64,000 nt of DNA. Source: an endosymbiont of Galathealinum brachiosum. Lineage in GTDB: Bacteria; Pseudomonadota; Gammaproteobacteria; SZUA-229. The notes under the pieces are model-generated. The model ran no database searches, was not told the DNA's origin, and saw only the letters and a list, made by a program, of their open reading frames with translations. Positions 38,285 through 48,729 of the stretch are shown here, in pieces (positions within the stretch are counted from its first letter, which is position 1; each line of letters opens with the position of its first letter). The translations under genes and the position numbers were made by a program. The DNA lies in contig QFXC01000002.1 in the NCBI GenBank assembly GCA_003349885.1, positions 230,430 through 294,429 of the forward strand, written 5' to 3'.

Positions 38285-39952
38285 TTGTTGAATTTAAAGA
38301 ACCATCACGCGAAAAGCTATAATTTACATAAACTCATTACCACTATCATATTCAGTATTTTACTCTCTGGGTGCCTGACCACAGAATCTACACGCCCTGA
38401 CAAACCTGAGCTAACAGCTGAACAGTCAGCTGAGAATGCACGCATTAATCAGTTAATGGCCCAGTCTTTTGCTGCTGCAGAACAGGAACTTGAGGATGAG
38501 TTTTTTGCTATTAATCCGGATGATTATGCCGAAGAATCCATAACTGATATCTGGCCCAGAGTACGTAATGGTTTTAACATTGCTGACACAACTAATAACC
38601 CAAGATTAATTGCAGAACTTAAATGGTATGCAAGACATCAGAAATATCTGGACCGGGTTGTAGAACGTGCAGAACCATTTTTGCATTATGTATTAAATGA
38701 AGCCGAGAAACGCAATTTACCCACCGAACTGGTTCTATTACCCATTGTTGAAAGTGCTTATCAAACATTCGCCTACTCTCATGGTAGAGCTTCAGGCATC
38801 TGGCAGTTTATTCCCTCAACAGGAAAAATTTACGGTTTAAAACAAAACTGGTGGTATGACGGTCGACGTGATGTATATGCATCAACTCAGGCTGCATTAA
38901 AATATTTAGAAGACCTGAACCGTGAATTTAAAGGTAACTGGTTACACGCATTAGCGGCATATAATTCAGGCTCAGGCACTGTACGTCGTGCCATTCGTAA
39001 GAATAAAAAACGTGGTAAACCAACCGATTTCTGGAATCTTAAGTTACCTAAAGAAACCCAGGCTTATGTACCCAAATTACTCGCCCTGAAACGCCTGATT
39101 AATAAACCGTCTGATTATGGTATTACCCTTAATTGCATTGATGATACTCCCTACTTTGAAGCTGTAGATATAACCGCTCAACTGGATCTGGCCATGGCAG
39201 CAGATATGGCTGAGATCGATTTAAACCGGTTATACCAACTCAACCCGGCTTTTAACCACTGGGCAACCGCACCTTACGGCCCTCATCGGTTATTAATTCC
39301 TGTTGATAATGCAGAAACGTTTAAGAGCAATCTTGCACAGATTCCAAAAGCAGAGCGTATCAAGTGGAAACGTCATAAAATAAAAGAAGGCCAGACATTA
39401 AGCCATATAGCTGATCGTTACTCCGTATCAGTTAGTAGCCTGAAACGACTTAACAATCTGGGTTCCAAAAGCCGTATCCGTGCAGGTAAACATCTGGTCA
39501 TTCCGGTTTCCAGTCGTAAGCTGTCTGATTACAATCTAACCTCATATCAACGCAAGAAAACACTGCAAAATATTCGTCGAAAAGGCAATAAGATTACCCA
39601 TATTGTGCAACGTGGAGATACTTTCTGGGATCTATCCAGAACATACAAAGTAAAGTCTCACAGTATCGCTCGCTGGAATGGCATGGCCATTCGTGACCCA
39701 CTACGTGAAGGACAAAAACTGGTTATCTGGACTAAAGCACCTGTCAGTAAAACAGCAAGTCACGGTAGAAACACTATTCAGCGTATCTCCTACCGCGTAC
39801 GTAATGGAGATTCACTCTACCTGATTGCACAAAAATTTAATGTCGGCATCAAAGACCTGAAACGCTGGAATAGCTTTACCAGCAAATACCTACAACCGGG
39901 GCAGAAAATTAAATTATATGTTGATGTAACTCGACAAACAGGTAATAGCTAA
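38285..39952 (+). CDS. mltD: membrane-bound lytic murein transglycosylase D with three LysM domains
   Basis: This is MltD, 555 residues, a lipoprotein that cleaves peptidoglycan glycan strands. No ATG fits; the TTG start with GAAGA upstream gives a signal peptide with lipobox LLSGC (Cys at about residue 31). The SLT domain has the catalytic Glu in LLPIVESAYQ, then ASGIWQFIPSTGKIYGL and AYNSGSGTVRRAI. Three LysM repeats follow from about residues 365, 440 and 505 (HKIKEGQTLSHIADRYSVS, HIVQRGDTFWDLSRTYKVK, YRVRNGDSLYLIAQKFNVG). It is transcribed alone. Confidence 0.94.
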   Translation: MLNLKNHHAKSYNLHKLITTIIFSILLSGCLTTESTRPDKPELTAEQSAENARINQLMAQSFAAAEQELEDEFFAINPDDYAEESITDIWPRVRNGFNIADTTNNPRLIAELKWYARHQKYLDRVVERAEPFLHYVLNEAEKRNLPTELVLLPIVESAYQTFAYSHGRASGIWQFIPSTGKIYGLKQNWWYDGRRDVYASTQAALKYLEDLNREFKGNWLHALAAYNSGSGTVRRAIRKNKKRGKPTDFWNLKLPKETQAYVPKLLALKRLINKPSDYGITLNCIDDTPYFEAVDITAQLDLAMAADMAEIDLNRLYQLNPAFNHWATAPYGPHRLLIPVDNAETFKSNLAQIPKAERIKWKRHKIKEGQTLSHIADRYSVSVSSLKRLNNLGSKSRIRAGKHLVIPVSSRKLSDYNLTSYQRKKTLQNIRRKGNKITHIVQRGDTFWDLSRTYKVKSHSIARWNGMAIRDPLREGQKLVIWTKAPVSKTASHGRNTIQRISYRVRNGDSLYLIAQKFNVGIKDLKRWNSFTSKYLQPGQKIKLYVDVTRQTGNS

Positions 39953-40013
39953 GCTGTACGAATCAGGATTTTACGGCTAAACTTTCACCATAGTATTTTT
40001 TACAGAATCACAT

Positions 40014-40071
40014 AAGAAGCGATCTGGTGGTCATGACTTATCCTGATATGTCACGACATCAGATCCTTCTT
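40014..40071 (+). terminator. large imperfect hairpin after mltD
   Basis: The left arm AAGAAGCGATCTGGTGGTC and the right arm (as reverse complement) AAGAAGGATCTGATGTCGTG pair over about 20 bp with two bulges. A short T-run follows. It may terminate mltD or be another intergenic palindrome. Confidence 0.55.
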
Positions 40072-40130
40072 TTCGTTCTGGATGAGCATTTTTAACAGAT
40101 CACATCTGAACGACTATTTTAAGGATACAA

Positions 40131-41192
40131 ATGAGCGAAGAAATTGACGTTGCCCTGTTGGCACGCTACCAGCCTCTAAATGCACTGAACCCTGAAAACC
40201 TTCAGGAGATTCTCAAGCAACTCAAACTGGAAAAACTGACTGCAGGCACAACCTTATTTAAAAAAGGCGATTCTGAAGCCGTTCAATATTATCTGGCAAA
40301 AGGTGAAGTAGATTTAATAGGTGATTCAGGTATTTTAAAAACCATTAAAAGCGGTACCACTGATGGTTTTAATGCGATTGCACATATATTACCCCGCACT
40401 ATTACTGCCATTGCAAAAACCGATTGCACTATTTTCAAAATAGATGGCAACCTGATTGATGTCATGCTCACATGGGATCAGACAGGCAACTATCAGGTAA
40501 CTGAATTTGGTGTCGGAAGCGGAGATGGTGACGATGACTGGATGAGCCGTATTTTACAGACAGAAGCTTTTCACCGTATCCCGCCAGCTAATATTCAGGC
40601 TATCTTCATGCGCATGGAGTCAGTGCCTGTAAAAGCAGGAGAAAAAATAGTCGATCAGGGTGAAGATGGTGATTACTTTTACATCATTAAGAAAGGCCGC
40701 GCCCTCGTTACCCGCTCAATGCCTGACCAACCTAAAGGCATTAAACTGGCAGAACTGAAAGATGGGGATACCTTTGGAGAAGAGGCACTTATTTCTTCTG
40801 CCAAAAGAAATGCAACTATCACTATGCTAACTGAAGGCCTGTTAAGCCGACTCTCCAAAAAAGATTTTCTTGAATTACTTAATGAACCACTGCTTAACTG
40901 GGTAGATTACGAAGAAGGCCAGAAACTGGTTGAAGATGGTGCTCAATGGCTGGATGTAAGACTACCCGCAGAACATCAGGCAAACGCCATAAAAGATGAC
41001 TCTCATATTCCACTGATCTTTTTACGTATGAAAATGGACTCACTGGATAACAGTAAACATTATGTTGTGTATTGCGATACCGGACGACGCAGCTCAGCAG
41101 CCTCCTATTTATTAAATGAACGGGGTTTTACAACCTGTATTTTAAAAGACGGGATAAGTGCAGCACCAGAAGATAGACGAACAGCGGGTTAA
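40131..41192 (+). CDS. tandem cyclic-nucleotide-binding domains fused to a rhodanese
   Basis: This is a 353-residue cytoplasmic protein. Domain 1 (about residues 10-120) is a diverged cNMP-binding fold. Domain 2 (about 135-265) is better conserved: GEKIVDQGEDGDYFYIIKKGRALV, LAELKDGDTFGEEALISSAKRNATI. The C-terminal domain (about 265-350) is a rhodanese with the loop YCDTGRRSSAASYLL, whose Cys is the sulfur or redox nucleophile. No DNA-binding domain is seen. It may link a nucleotide signal to sulfur transfer. It follows mltD and precedes the RAYT locus. Confidence 0.88.
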   Translation: MSEEIDVALLARYQPLNALNPENLQEILKQLKLEKLTAGTTLFKKGDSEAVQYYLAKGEVDLIGDSGILKTIKSGTTDGFNAIAHILPRTITAIAKTDCTIFKIDGNLIDVMLTWDQTGNYQVTEFGVGSGDGDDDWMSRILQTEAFHRIPPANIQAIFMRMESVPVKAGEKIVDQGEDGDYFYIIKKGRALVTRSMPDQPKGIKLAELKDGDTFGEEALISSAKRNATITMLTEGLLSRLSKKDFLELLNEPLLNWVDYEEGQKLVEDGAQWLDVRLPAEHQANAIKDDSHIPLIFLRMKMDSLDNSKHYVVYCDTGRRSSAASYLLNERGFTTCILKDGISAAPEDRRTAG

Positions 41193-41204
41193 AATTTACA
41201 GCGC

Positions 41205-41228
41205 TGTGCACCTGAAGGAGCACCTACA
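41205..41228. repeat. AGGAGCACC-type hairpin repeat, single arm
   Basis: GTGCACCTGAAGGAGCACCT follows the cNMP/rhodanese stop codon by 12 nt and lies just left of the REP that flanks the RAYT gene. No inverted partner is seen before the next gene. Confidence 0.75.
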
Positions 41229-41242
41229 GACTTCTCATAATA

Positions 41243-41273
41243 CTCGTTCCCACGCTCCTGCGTGGGAATGCAT
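41243..41273. repeat. left REP flanking the RAYT gene (perfect 31-bp inverted repeat)
   Basis: The core TTCCCACGCTCCTGCGTGGG forms a 9-bp hairpin with loop TCCT, with flanks CTCG and AATGCAT. It is the exact reverse complement of the copy at 41825-41855. Confidence 0.93.
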
Positions 41274-41276
41274 ATA

Positions 41277-41810
41277 TCACCATACAGTACATACATCTTC
41301 TAACACCCCTGTTTCTCCTGCATAATTGCGTGCACTAGAATAACGCCAATGCAAAACATCATCAACATAACCCCGCTTCACAGGATTTTGGTGTATATAT
41401 TCAATTTTCTGTCGCATCATTTCTTCATTTTGAATCCATTCAGGGTGAACACCTTCCTGCCAGAACTGATATGCTCTATCACTCTTATATGCTTTTTTAT
41501 AAAATGCCAATTGTTCAAGAATTTGACTGACTTTATTTTTATCAAGAAAATGAATTAACTCTTTTGCAGTAAAAGATTTAAATCGCGCTATATCTTTATC
41601 TATCGCAGTACTTTGCACAATCATATGCAAATGATTTTCAAGAATAACGAAAGCATATACTTTTAAACCTTCTTTCATTAAAAATCGTAATGCATCAAAC
41701 AAAATATTTACTGTTGCAGGGCGAGTAAAAACAGGTATCCAATGTAGGACGGTTAGGGTTACAAAGTAAGTTTGATCTGGATATATAAATTTATAACGAC
41801 TTCTTCCCAT
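41277..41810 (-). CDS. REP-associated tyrosine transposase (RAYT)
   Basis: This is a 177-residue Y1-type (IS200-related) single-copy transposase domesticated with REP sequences. It has the N-terminal MGRSRYKFIYPDQTYFVTLT, the HUH-type motif ENHLHMIVQ, and the catalytic Tyr region IEYIHQNPVKRGYVDD followed by WRYSSARNY. It lies inside a perfect 31-bp inverted pair of REPs. It is thought to move REPs as single-stranded hairpins. The reading frame looks intact. Confidence 0.93.
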   Translation of the reverse strand: MGRSRYKFIYPDQTYFVTLTVLHWIPVFTRPATVNILFDALRFLMKEGLKVYAFVILENHLHMIVQSTAIDKDIARFKSFTAKELIHFLDKNKVSQILEQLAFYKKAYKSDRAYQFWQEGVHPEWIQNEEMMRQKIEYIHQNPVKRGYVDDVLHWRYSSARNYAGETGVLEDVCTVW

Positions 41811-41824
41811 TTAGCATACTCCTT

Positions 41825-41855
41825 ATGCATTCCCACGCAGGAGCGTGGGAACGAG
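41825..41855. repeat. right REP flanking the RAYT gene
   Basis: Exact reverse complement of the left REP over 31 bases; same 9-bp hairpin with AGGA loop on this strand. Confidence 0.93.
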
Positions 41856-41982
41856 ATTTTTTTAAAGGACAGTATTAGCTCTCGGCACCAGAGAAATATG
41901 CACGATTAGACTCAGAATATCTCCCTTTTAATAAGTCCGTATATGACATTGTGCTTCCTTAGCATAATTATAATCTGTTAAT

Positions 41983-42006
41983 TGCGCACCGGAAGGAGCA
42001 CCTACA
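41983..42006. repeat. AGGAGCACC-type repeat next to the HD-GYP stop codon
   Basis: GCGCACCGGAAGGAGCACCT. On the minus strand it begins 4 nt after the HD-GYP stop codon. Together with the copy at 41205 it brackets the RAYT-REP unit, but both point the same way. Confidence 0.75.
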
Positions 42007-42010
42007 AACA

Positions 42011-43627
42011 TTAATCGCCGCTAAACCCCGGAATTTTACTGTGATCCACCTCATCAATCTGATCGGGTGTTAAAAATTCACTGGCATACTCCATGTAAAC
42101 TTTTTCACGTACGAAGACATCAAATATCTCAGGATCAATATGATTATCCAGCCGCATCTTACCCAGAATATCCAGGCACACGCTTAGTTTTTTACCGTCC
42201 TTATAAGGTCTGTCTCTTGCCGTCAGTGCTTCAAAAATATCCGCTATGCCCATCATTCTTGCGGGCCATGACATTTGATCGCGCGTTAATCCTTTAGGAT
42301 AACCTTTACCATCCATTCGTTCATGGTGCCCACCCGCATACTCCGGCACATTTTCAAGATGTTTTGGAAACGGCAACTGATCAAGCATTTTTATGGTGAC
42401 GACAATATGGTTATTAATGACCTGTCGTTCTTCGTTAGTTAAGGTGCCCTTGGCAATGGTTAAGTTCTGAATTTCATCTTCATTAAAAAAATTGCAACGC
42501 TCCTCTTCGCAATCATCAATTTTATACTTTGCTATTTCCCTTACACGCTCCTGTTTATCTTCAGCCATATATTCACCACCTACATTAGCGACTGATATAA
42601 ACTCCTTATCATCATTAAGTTTTTCAATAAGCGCCTCATAGTCCCGCTCTGCATCCTTAAATGCCTGCTCATCTGCCGTCTCTCTTGCTGTCATCTGCTT
42701 TTCTAACATGCTGATTTTAGCGTCACGTTTTAACACTTCAAAACGTGCATTCACGGTATTAATTCGATCGTAAATAGTTTCTAACTTGGTTGATTTATCA
42801 ATAACATACTCAGGTGTTGTTACTTTTCCACAGTCATGCAGCCAACCCGCGATCATTAATTCATAGCGGTCTTTCTCGGTCATTTTAAAATCTTTTAAAG
42901 CACCCGCATCGTCTTTATCACAGGCATCAGCAATCATCATAGTCAGCTCGGGAAGACGTTTGCAATGGCCACCTGTATAAGGTGATTTTTCATCAATTGC
43001 AGTTGCAATCAATTTTATAAATGCTTCGAACAGAGCTTTTTGTTCATCGATTAATTTTTTATTGGTCAGTGCAACTGCCGCCTGAGAAGCCAGCGACTCT
43101 GCTAACTTCTGATCTTCACTTGAAAAATCAACTACCACACCTGTATCAATAGATGTGGAATTAATAAGCTGTAATACACCTATGATATCTGCTTTGTGAT
43201 TTTTCATCGGAATAGTTAACAAAGATTTTGTTCTATAACCGGTATTCTCATCAAACTTTCGTGTACCACTAAAATCAAAACCATCGGCATGATAAGCATC
43301 ATGTATGTTAATGGTATTGTCATTTAACACCGCACTGGTTACGACCATTGATAAGTTATCATGGCCTTCAATATGTAGTGGTAAAGGAGGAAAATCGATT
43401 GACTGGCCAGTAGTGCCACCCATATGAATATCTAATGAATCAGTTGAAACAATTTCAAATACCAGCTCATCTTTATCATTAAGCGTATAAAGCGAACCAC
43501 CATCTGCATTGGTTAATTTTTTTGCACCATCCAGTATTAACTCGAGAACTTTCTGACTGTTTTTTTCTGCTGATAAAGCAATTCCAATTTCATTTAATAA
43601 TTCAATTTTGGATATCATTTTATCCAT
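42011..43627 (-). CDS. GAF and HD-GYP domain protein, likely c-di-GMP phosphodiesterase
   Basis: This is a 538-residue signalling protein. An N-terminal GAF domain (about residues 10-185; KSLLTIPMKNHKADIIGVLQLIN) precedes an HD-GYP domain: GGHCKRLPEL, GWLHDCGKVTTPEYV, HIVVTIKML and AGGHHERMDGKGYPKG. The motifs needed for c-di-GMP hydrolysis are present. A helical insert of about 110 residues, with a coiled-coil look (EKQMTARETADEQAFKDAER), lies between the HD and GYP halves. No membrane segment. Cytoplasmic sensor-type phosphodiesterase is the likely role. Confidence 0.9.
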   Translation of the reverse strand: MDKMISKIELLNEIGIALSAEKNSQKVLELILDGAKKLTNADGGSLYTLNDKDELVFEIVSTDSLDIHMGGTTGQSIDFPPLPLHIEGHDNLSMVVTSAVLNDNTINIHDAYHADGFDFSGTRKFDENTGYRTKSLLTIPMKNHKADIIGVLQLINSTSIDTGVVVDFSSEDQKLAESLASQAAVALTNKKLIDEQKALFEAFIKLIATAIDEKSPYTGGHCKRLPELTMMIADACDKDDAGALKDFKMTEKDRYELMIAGWLHDCGKVTTPEYVIDKSTKLETIYDRINTVNARFEVLKRDAKISMLEKQMTARETADEQAFKDAERDYEALIEKLNDDKEFISVANVGGEYMAEDKQERVREIAKYKIDDCEEERCNFFNEDEIQNLTIAKGTLTNEERQVINNHIVVTIKMLDQLPFPKHLENVPEYAGGHHERMDGKGYPKGLTRDQMSWPARMMGIADIFEALTARDRPYKDGKKLSVCLDILGKMRLDNHIDPEIFDVFVREKVYMEYASEFLTPDQIDEVDHSKIPGFSGD

Positions 43628-43700
43628 GTGTATGACTCCACATCATTCATATCGAATTTTAGAAATATACCATCCCTCGTTTTAACTCGGGATGGCAATA

Positions 43701-43717
43701 AAGCGATCTAATCGCTT
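43701..43717 (-). terminator. hairpin after the DUF302 gene
   Basis: AAGCGAT/ATCGCTT with a CTA loop, starting 2 nt after the stop codon. A second hairpin CCATCCC/GGGATGG lies at 43670-43695. No T-run is clear, so termination is uncertain. Confidence 0.4.
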
Positions 43718-43718
43718 A

Positions 43719-44300
43719 TTAGAAATCACCCTCAGCAGCACGACTCATTATTTCATCAAGCGTGTTTTGTACAACAAGTGCTTCTTTTTTCAATGCCGGT
43801 GGGATAGGTGTTCCGCCAGAAATCATTAAATCCATATTCATGGCATACAGCCATAACTGACCCTGTTTGTCTTCTACGACCGATATACGACAGGGTAAAA
43901 ACGCTGAAAAAGAATCATTATAATCAAGCATACTGGCAGCAGTCATAGCGTTGCATAATAAATAAATTTTCACATGTCGGTAAGGTTTACCTGACATCGC
44001 TTCTACCTGCTTCGAGAGAGGAAGCTCGCCCACATTTTTAATATTTAATTCATTCGCAATTGATAAAATTGACGTATCAAGATCTTCTGCCGTGATATCT
44101 TCTTCAACTTTTATTTTTATTACCATCGCATCAACAGCAGAACCCGATTCGATAAGTTTTTCCGCAAAACCGGCATAAGTGTCTACGGCTTTATCTTCGA
44201 ATGTATCCAGTTTTTCCATTATGGGGAATATTTTAAGTGCCGCAACTACGACAAGTATTAAACTAGCCACACCAATGACTGCAAGTATATTTTTAATCAT
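43719..44300 (-). CDS. DUF302-domain membrane-anchored protein
   Basis: This is a 193-residue protein. An N-terminal helix (ILAVIGVASLILVVVAALKIF) anchors or exports it. The rest resembles DUF302: VKIYLLCNAMTAASMLDYND, FLPCRISVVEDKQGQLWLY. The DUF302 fold has no settled function, though some members bind heme or copper. It lies between fumC and the HD-GYP gene on the same strand, 50 nt after fumC. Two Cys (LLCNAM, LPCRIS) are worth note. Confidence 0.8.
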   Translation of the reverse strand: MIKNILAVIGVASLILVVVAALKIFPIMEKLDTFEDKAVDTYAGFAEKLIESGSAVDAMVIKIKVEEDITAEDLDTSILSIANELNIKNVGELPLSKQVEAMSGKPYRHVKIYLLCNAMTAASMLDYNDSFSAFLPCRISVVEDKQGQLWLYAMNMDLMISGGTPIPPALKKEALVVQNTLDEIMSRAAEGDF

Positions 44301-44350
44301 ATTAATTATTAACCTTAAAGTTGTTAGTTTTTCTCATGTAAGGAAGTGCC

Positions 44351-45730
44351 TTACTTAGTAATACCACCTTTTGTTAATTTTTCAGGTGATAATATTTCTT
44401 CTAACTCGTCCCGTGATAAATCGGTCATTTGTTCTGCAACATCCAGAACCGCACGACCTTCGGCATAAGCCGTTTTTGCTATTTTTGCTCCTAACTCATA
44501 ACCGATAACCGGATTGAGCGCGGTAACTATAATTGGGTTTTTACCTAATGCGGCATCGATATTCTGCTGATTTACGGTAAAACCTGTAATCGCTTTATCA
44601 GCCATTATACGGGCACCATTCGCCAGAATTTCAATACTTTGCAGTAGATTATAGGCGATAACCGGCAACATCACATTTAACTGGAAATTACCTGCCTGAC
44701 CTGCAACAGTAATAGTAGCATCATTACCGATCACCTGAGCACATACCATTGCCATCGACTCGGGTATAACCGGATTGACCTTACCTGGCATAATACTACT
44801 GCCTGGCTGTAATGCAGGTAATGCAATTTCACCAATTCCAGCCAATGGGCCTGAGTTCATCCAGCGCAGATCATTCGATATTTTCATTAAACTCACAGCA
44901 ATGGTCTTTAACTGGCCACTTAACTCAACCGCCGCATCCTGAGTGCTCAGCCCCTCAAACTTGTTAGGATTACTGGTGAAGGGATGCCCTGTCAGTTTAC
45001 TCATCTGGCCTGCAAATTTATCTGCAAACTGCTCATGAGCATTAATGCCCGTGCCCACTGCCGTACCACCTTGCACCAACGCACTGATTCGGGGTAATGA
45101 AGACTGTAAACGTTCAATACCTAAACCCAGTTGAGCTGACCACCCTCCGAGCTCCTGGCCCATACTGACAGGCATCGCATCCATTAAATGTGTGCGCCCG
45201 GTTTTGATCACTTTAGCCAGTTCGGCTGCTCGTTTATCAACCGCATCTTTTAAATGCGTTAATGCTGGTATGAGTAACTCTGCTACCTGCAGGCTGGCAC
45301 TCACATGAATAGCAGTGGGTATCACATCATTTGAACTTTGCCCCATATTCACATGATCATTTGGGTGTATTTTTAAATCAGTCGTACTCGCAAGGTGAGA
45401 AATTACCTCATTTGCATTCATATTGGTGCTGGTACCCGAGCCGGTCTGAAAAATATCAATAGGGAAATGCTCATCAACCTCTCCCCCACTCACTTTATTA
45501 GACGCTGCAATAATTGCGTCTGTCTGTGCCTGCTCCATTTCACCTAAATCACAGTTTACCTGAGCACAGGCTGCTTTTATCTGACCTAATGCACTGATAA
45601 ATGCACGGGGCACAACCAGCCCACTAACCGGAAAGTTATTAATAGCTCGCTGTGTCTGGGCGCCATACAATGCATTTGCCGGTACTTCTAATTCACCCAT
45701 ACTGTCTTTTTCTATGCGAACTTCGCTCAT
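44351..45730 (-). CDS. fumC: fumarate hydratase class II
   Basis: This is iron-independent fumarase, 459 residues, interconverting fumarate and malate in the TCA cycle. The signature GSSIMPGKVNPVIPE with the catalytic Ser is present, as are GQSSNDVIPTAIH, GRTHLMDAMPVSMGQE and GTAVGTGINAH. The gene is divergent from purB, a related fumarase/aspartase-superfamily enzyme, with 252 nt between the starts. Confidence 0.96.
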   Translation of the reverse strand: MSEVRIEKDSMGELEVPANALYGAQTQRAINNFPVSGLVVPRAFISALGQIKAACAQVNCDLGEMEQAQTDAIIAASNKVSGGEVDEHFPIDIFQTGSGTSTNMNANEVISHLASTTDLKIHPNDHVNMGQSSNDVIPTAIHVSASLQVAELLIPALTHLKDAVDKRAAELAKVIKTGRTHLMDAMPVSMGQELGGWSAQLGLGIERLQSSLPRISALVQGGTAVGTGINAHEQFADKFAGQMSKLTGHPFTSNPNKFEGLSTQDAAVELSGQLKTIAVSLMKISNDLRWMNSGPLAGIGEIALPALQPGSSIMPGKVNPVIPESMAMVCAQVIGNDATITVAGQAGNFQLNVMLPVIAYNLLQSIEILANGARIMADKAITGFTVNQQNIDAALGKNPIIVTALNPVIGYELGAKIAKTAYAEGRAVLDVAEQMTDLSRDELEEILSPEKLTKGGITK

Positions 45731-45925
45731 TTATTTCTCCAATATATTCTTTTAAATACTCCCAACTGCCAGCTAAAGCCAACGCCTACAACGAATAATA
45801 ATGTAGGCGTTAGCCATGATCATAATATGGGCTGACAATGGATTATCTATAAATAACTATTATTAGTACCTTTACAGGCCATCTCTAACTGTGAAAATGT
45901 TGTAGCACCTGTATAATTCAGTTAA

Positions 45926-47350
<1,425 letters not shown>

Positions 47351-47364
47351 TTTAACAATTAATT

Positions 47365-47438
47365 TGTAGGTGCGCCTTCAGGCGCACTGCCAATATTCAA
47401 ACATTAATACCACATGTGCACCTAAAGGAGCACCTACA
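47365..47438. repeat. complete AGGAGCACC-type inverted-repeat element between purB and roxA
   Basis: The left arm GGTGCGCCTTCAGGCGCAC and the right arm GTGCACCTAAAGGAGCACC are inverted copies. The left arm folds into a perfect 8-bp stem (GTGCGCCT/AGGCGCAC); both T-T mismatch sides found in other copies have changed to G-C, a compensatory pattern. Ends 14 nt before the roxA ATG. Confidence 0.82.
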
Positions 47439-47452
47439 GAGTAGTTGCCAAT

Positions 47453-48613
47453 ATGAATGATCAACACAACCCACTTGGTAATCTCTCCCCCGAAGATTTC
47501 TTAAACGAATACTGGCAAAAGAAAACCCTGGTTATTCGTCAGGCCTTACCGAATTTTCAGTGCCCCATAACAGCAGAAGAGCTCGCTGGTCTTTCATGTG
47601 AAGAAGAAGTCAACTCACGAATAGTAATTGAGAAAGATGGAGATCACCCCTGGCAACCGATCTTTGGCCCTATGGATGATGACACCTACTCAAGCCTGCC
47701 CGAATCACACTGGACTCTGGTTTTAAATGATCTGGAAAAAGTTGTACCCGAACTAGCCTGGTTACCTGACCTGTTTCGTTTTATACCCGACTGGCGCCTA
47801 GATGATTTAATGTGTAGTTACGCAGCGGACCAGGGATCAGTAGGCCCCCACTTTGATTTATATGATGTATTTATTATTCAGGGCACAGGTAAACGTCGCT
47901 GGCAAATCAACACCGCTGAAGTTACCGAAGACAACCAGGTAAAAGATACCCCCCTACGTATACACAAAACATTTGAAGCCGAACAGGAATGGATACTTGA
48001 ACCGGGTGACATGATTTACATACCGCCTAATGTTTCTCACCACGGTGTTTCTTTAGGAGAAAGCATCAGTTTTTCTGTCGGTTACCGTGCAGTAAGCCAC
48101 GCTGATTTACTCAATGATTTTATCGCCCATATTACACAGGACCTGTCACCAAAACTAACTTATCAGGATGCAGACTTAGCATTACAGTCACACTCTTCAG
48201 AAATTACTGAAGATGCGATTAATCGAATTAAAAAAATATTTTCTGAATATTTAAAACCTGAACATAAAGAAATAGAGCGCTGGTTCGGGAAGTATATGAG
48301 TGACCCTAAGTCAGAACATACTAAAGCACCTGAAGAGTTGATTGAAACAATAGATAAACTTATTAACGAAATAGAAAATGGTGCTATATTAAGTCGTCAT
48401 CCAGCAAGTCGTTTTGCCTTTATTATAAAAGACAAAGAATCCTGTTTATTTATAGATGGCCATGATTACGATGTGCCTAATAATTTTACGGTAAACCTCT
48501 GTGAAAATAGAAACATAGATATTGAGCTAATAGAATCGGCCAGCCCTTCAGAGAAACAGTTATTACTAGATTTATACAATGCAGGAAGCTTATACCTGGA
48601 AGAGCCTATTTAA
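47453..48613 (+). CDS. roxA: ribosomal protein uL16 arginine hydroxylase (JmjC cupin)
   Basis: This is a RoxA/YcfD-type 2-oxoglutarate oxygenase, 386 residues, which in E. coli hydroxylates an Arg of ribosomal protein L16. N-terminal NLSPEDFLNEYWQKKTLVIRQA is typical. The JmjC domain holds the iron ligands in VGPHFDLYDVF (HxD) and SHHGVSLG (distal His). A C-terminal winged-helix region follows. It ends at a decayed REP pair. Confidence 0.92.
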   Translation: MNDQHNPLGNLSPEDFLNEYWQKKTLVIRQALPNFQCPITAEELAGLSCEEEVNSRIVIEKDGDHPWQPIFGPMDDDTYSSLPESHWTLVLNDLEKVVPELAWLPDLFRFIPDWRLDDLMCSYAADQGSVGPHFDLYDVFIIQGTGKRRWQINTAEVTEDNQVKDTPLRIHKTFEAEQEWILEPGDMIYIPPNVSHHGVSLGESISFSVGYRAVSHADLLNDFIAHITQDLSPKLTYQDADLALQSHSSEITEDAINRIKKIFSEYLKPEHKEIERWFGKYMSDPKSEHTKAPEELIETIDKLINEIENGAILSRHPASRFAFIIKDKESCLFIDGHDYDVPNNFTVNLCENRNIDIELIESASPSEKQLLLDLYNAGSLYLEEPI

Positions 48614-48618
48614 TGATC

Positions 48619-48721
48619 TTGTTCCCACGCTCCCGCGTGGTAACACATACCTCACCAACCGATTCATTTAAAACCAAATCCAGACTAAGTATGCACTCCT
48701 ACGGAGGACCATGGGAACGAG
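48619..48721. repeat. decayed inverted REP pair after roxA
   Basis: TGTTCCCACGCTCCCGCGTGG on the left and CCATGGGAACGAG on the right (48691-48721 matches the RAYT REP at 26 of 31 bases) are inverted remnants of the RAYT-flanking REP, with about 43 nt between arms. A BIME-like remnant without a transposase. Confidence 0.75.
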
Positions 48722-48729
48722 AAAAACAT

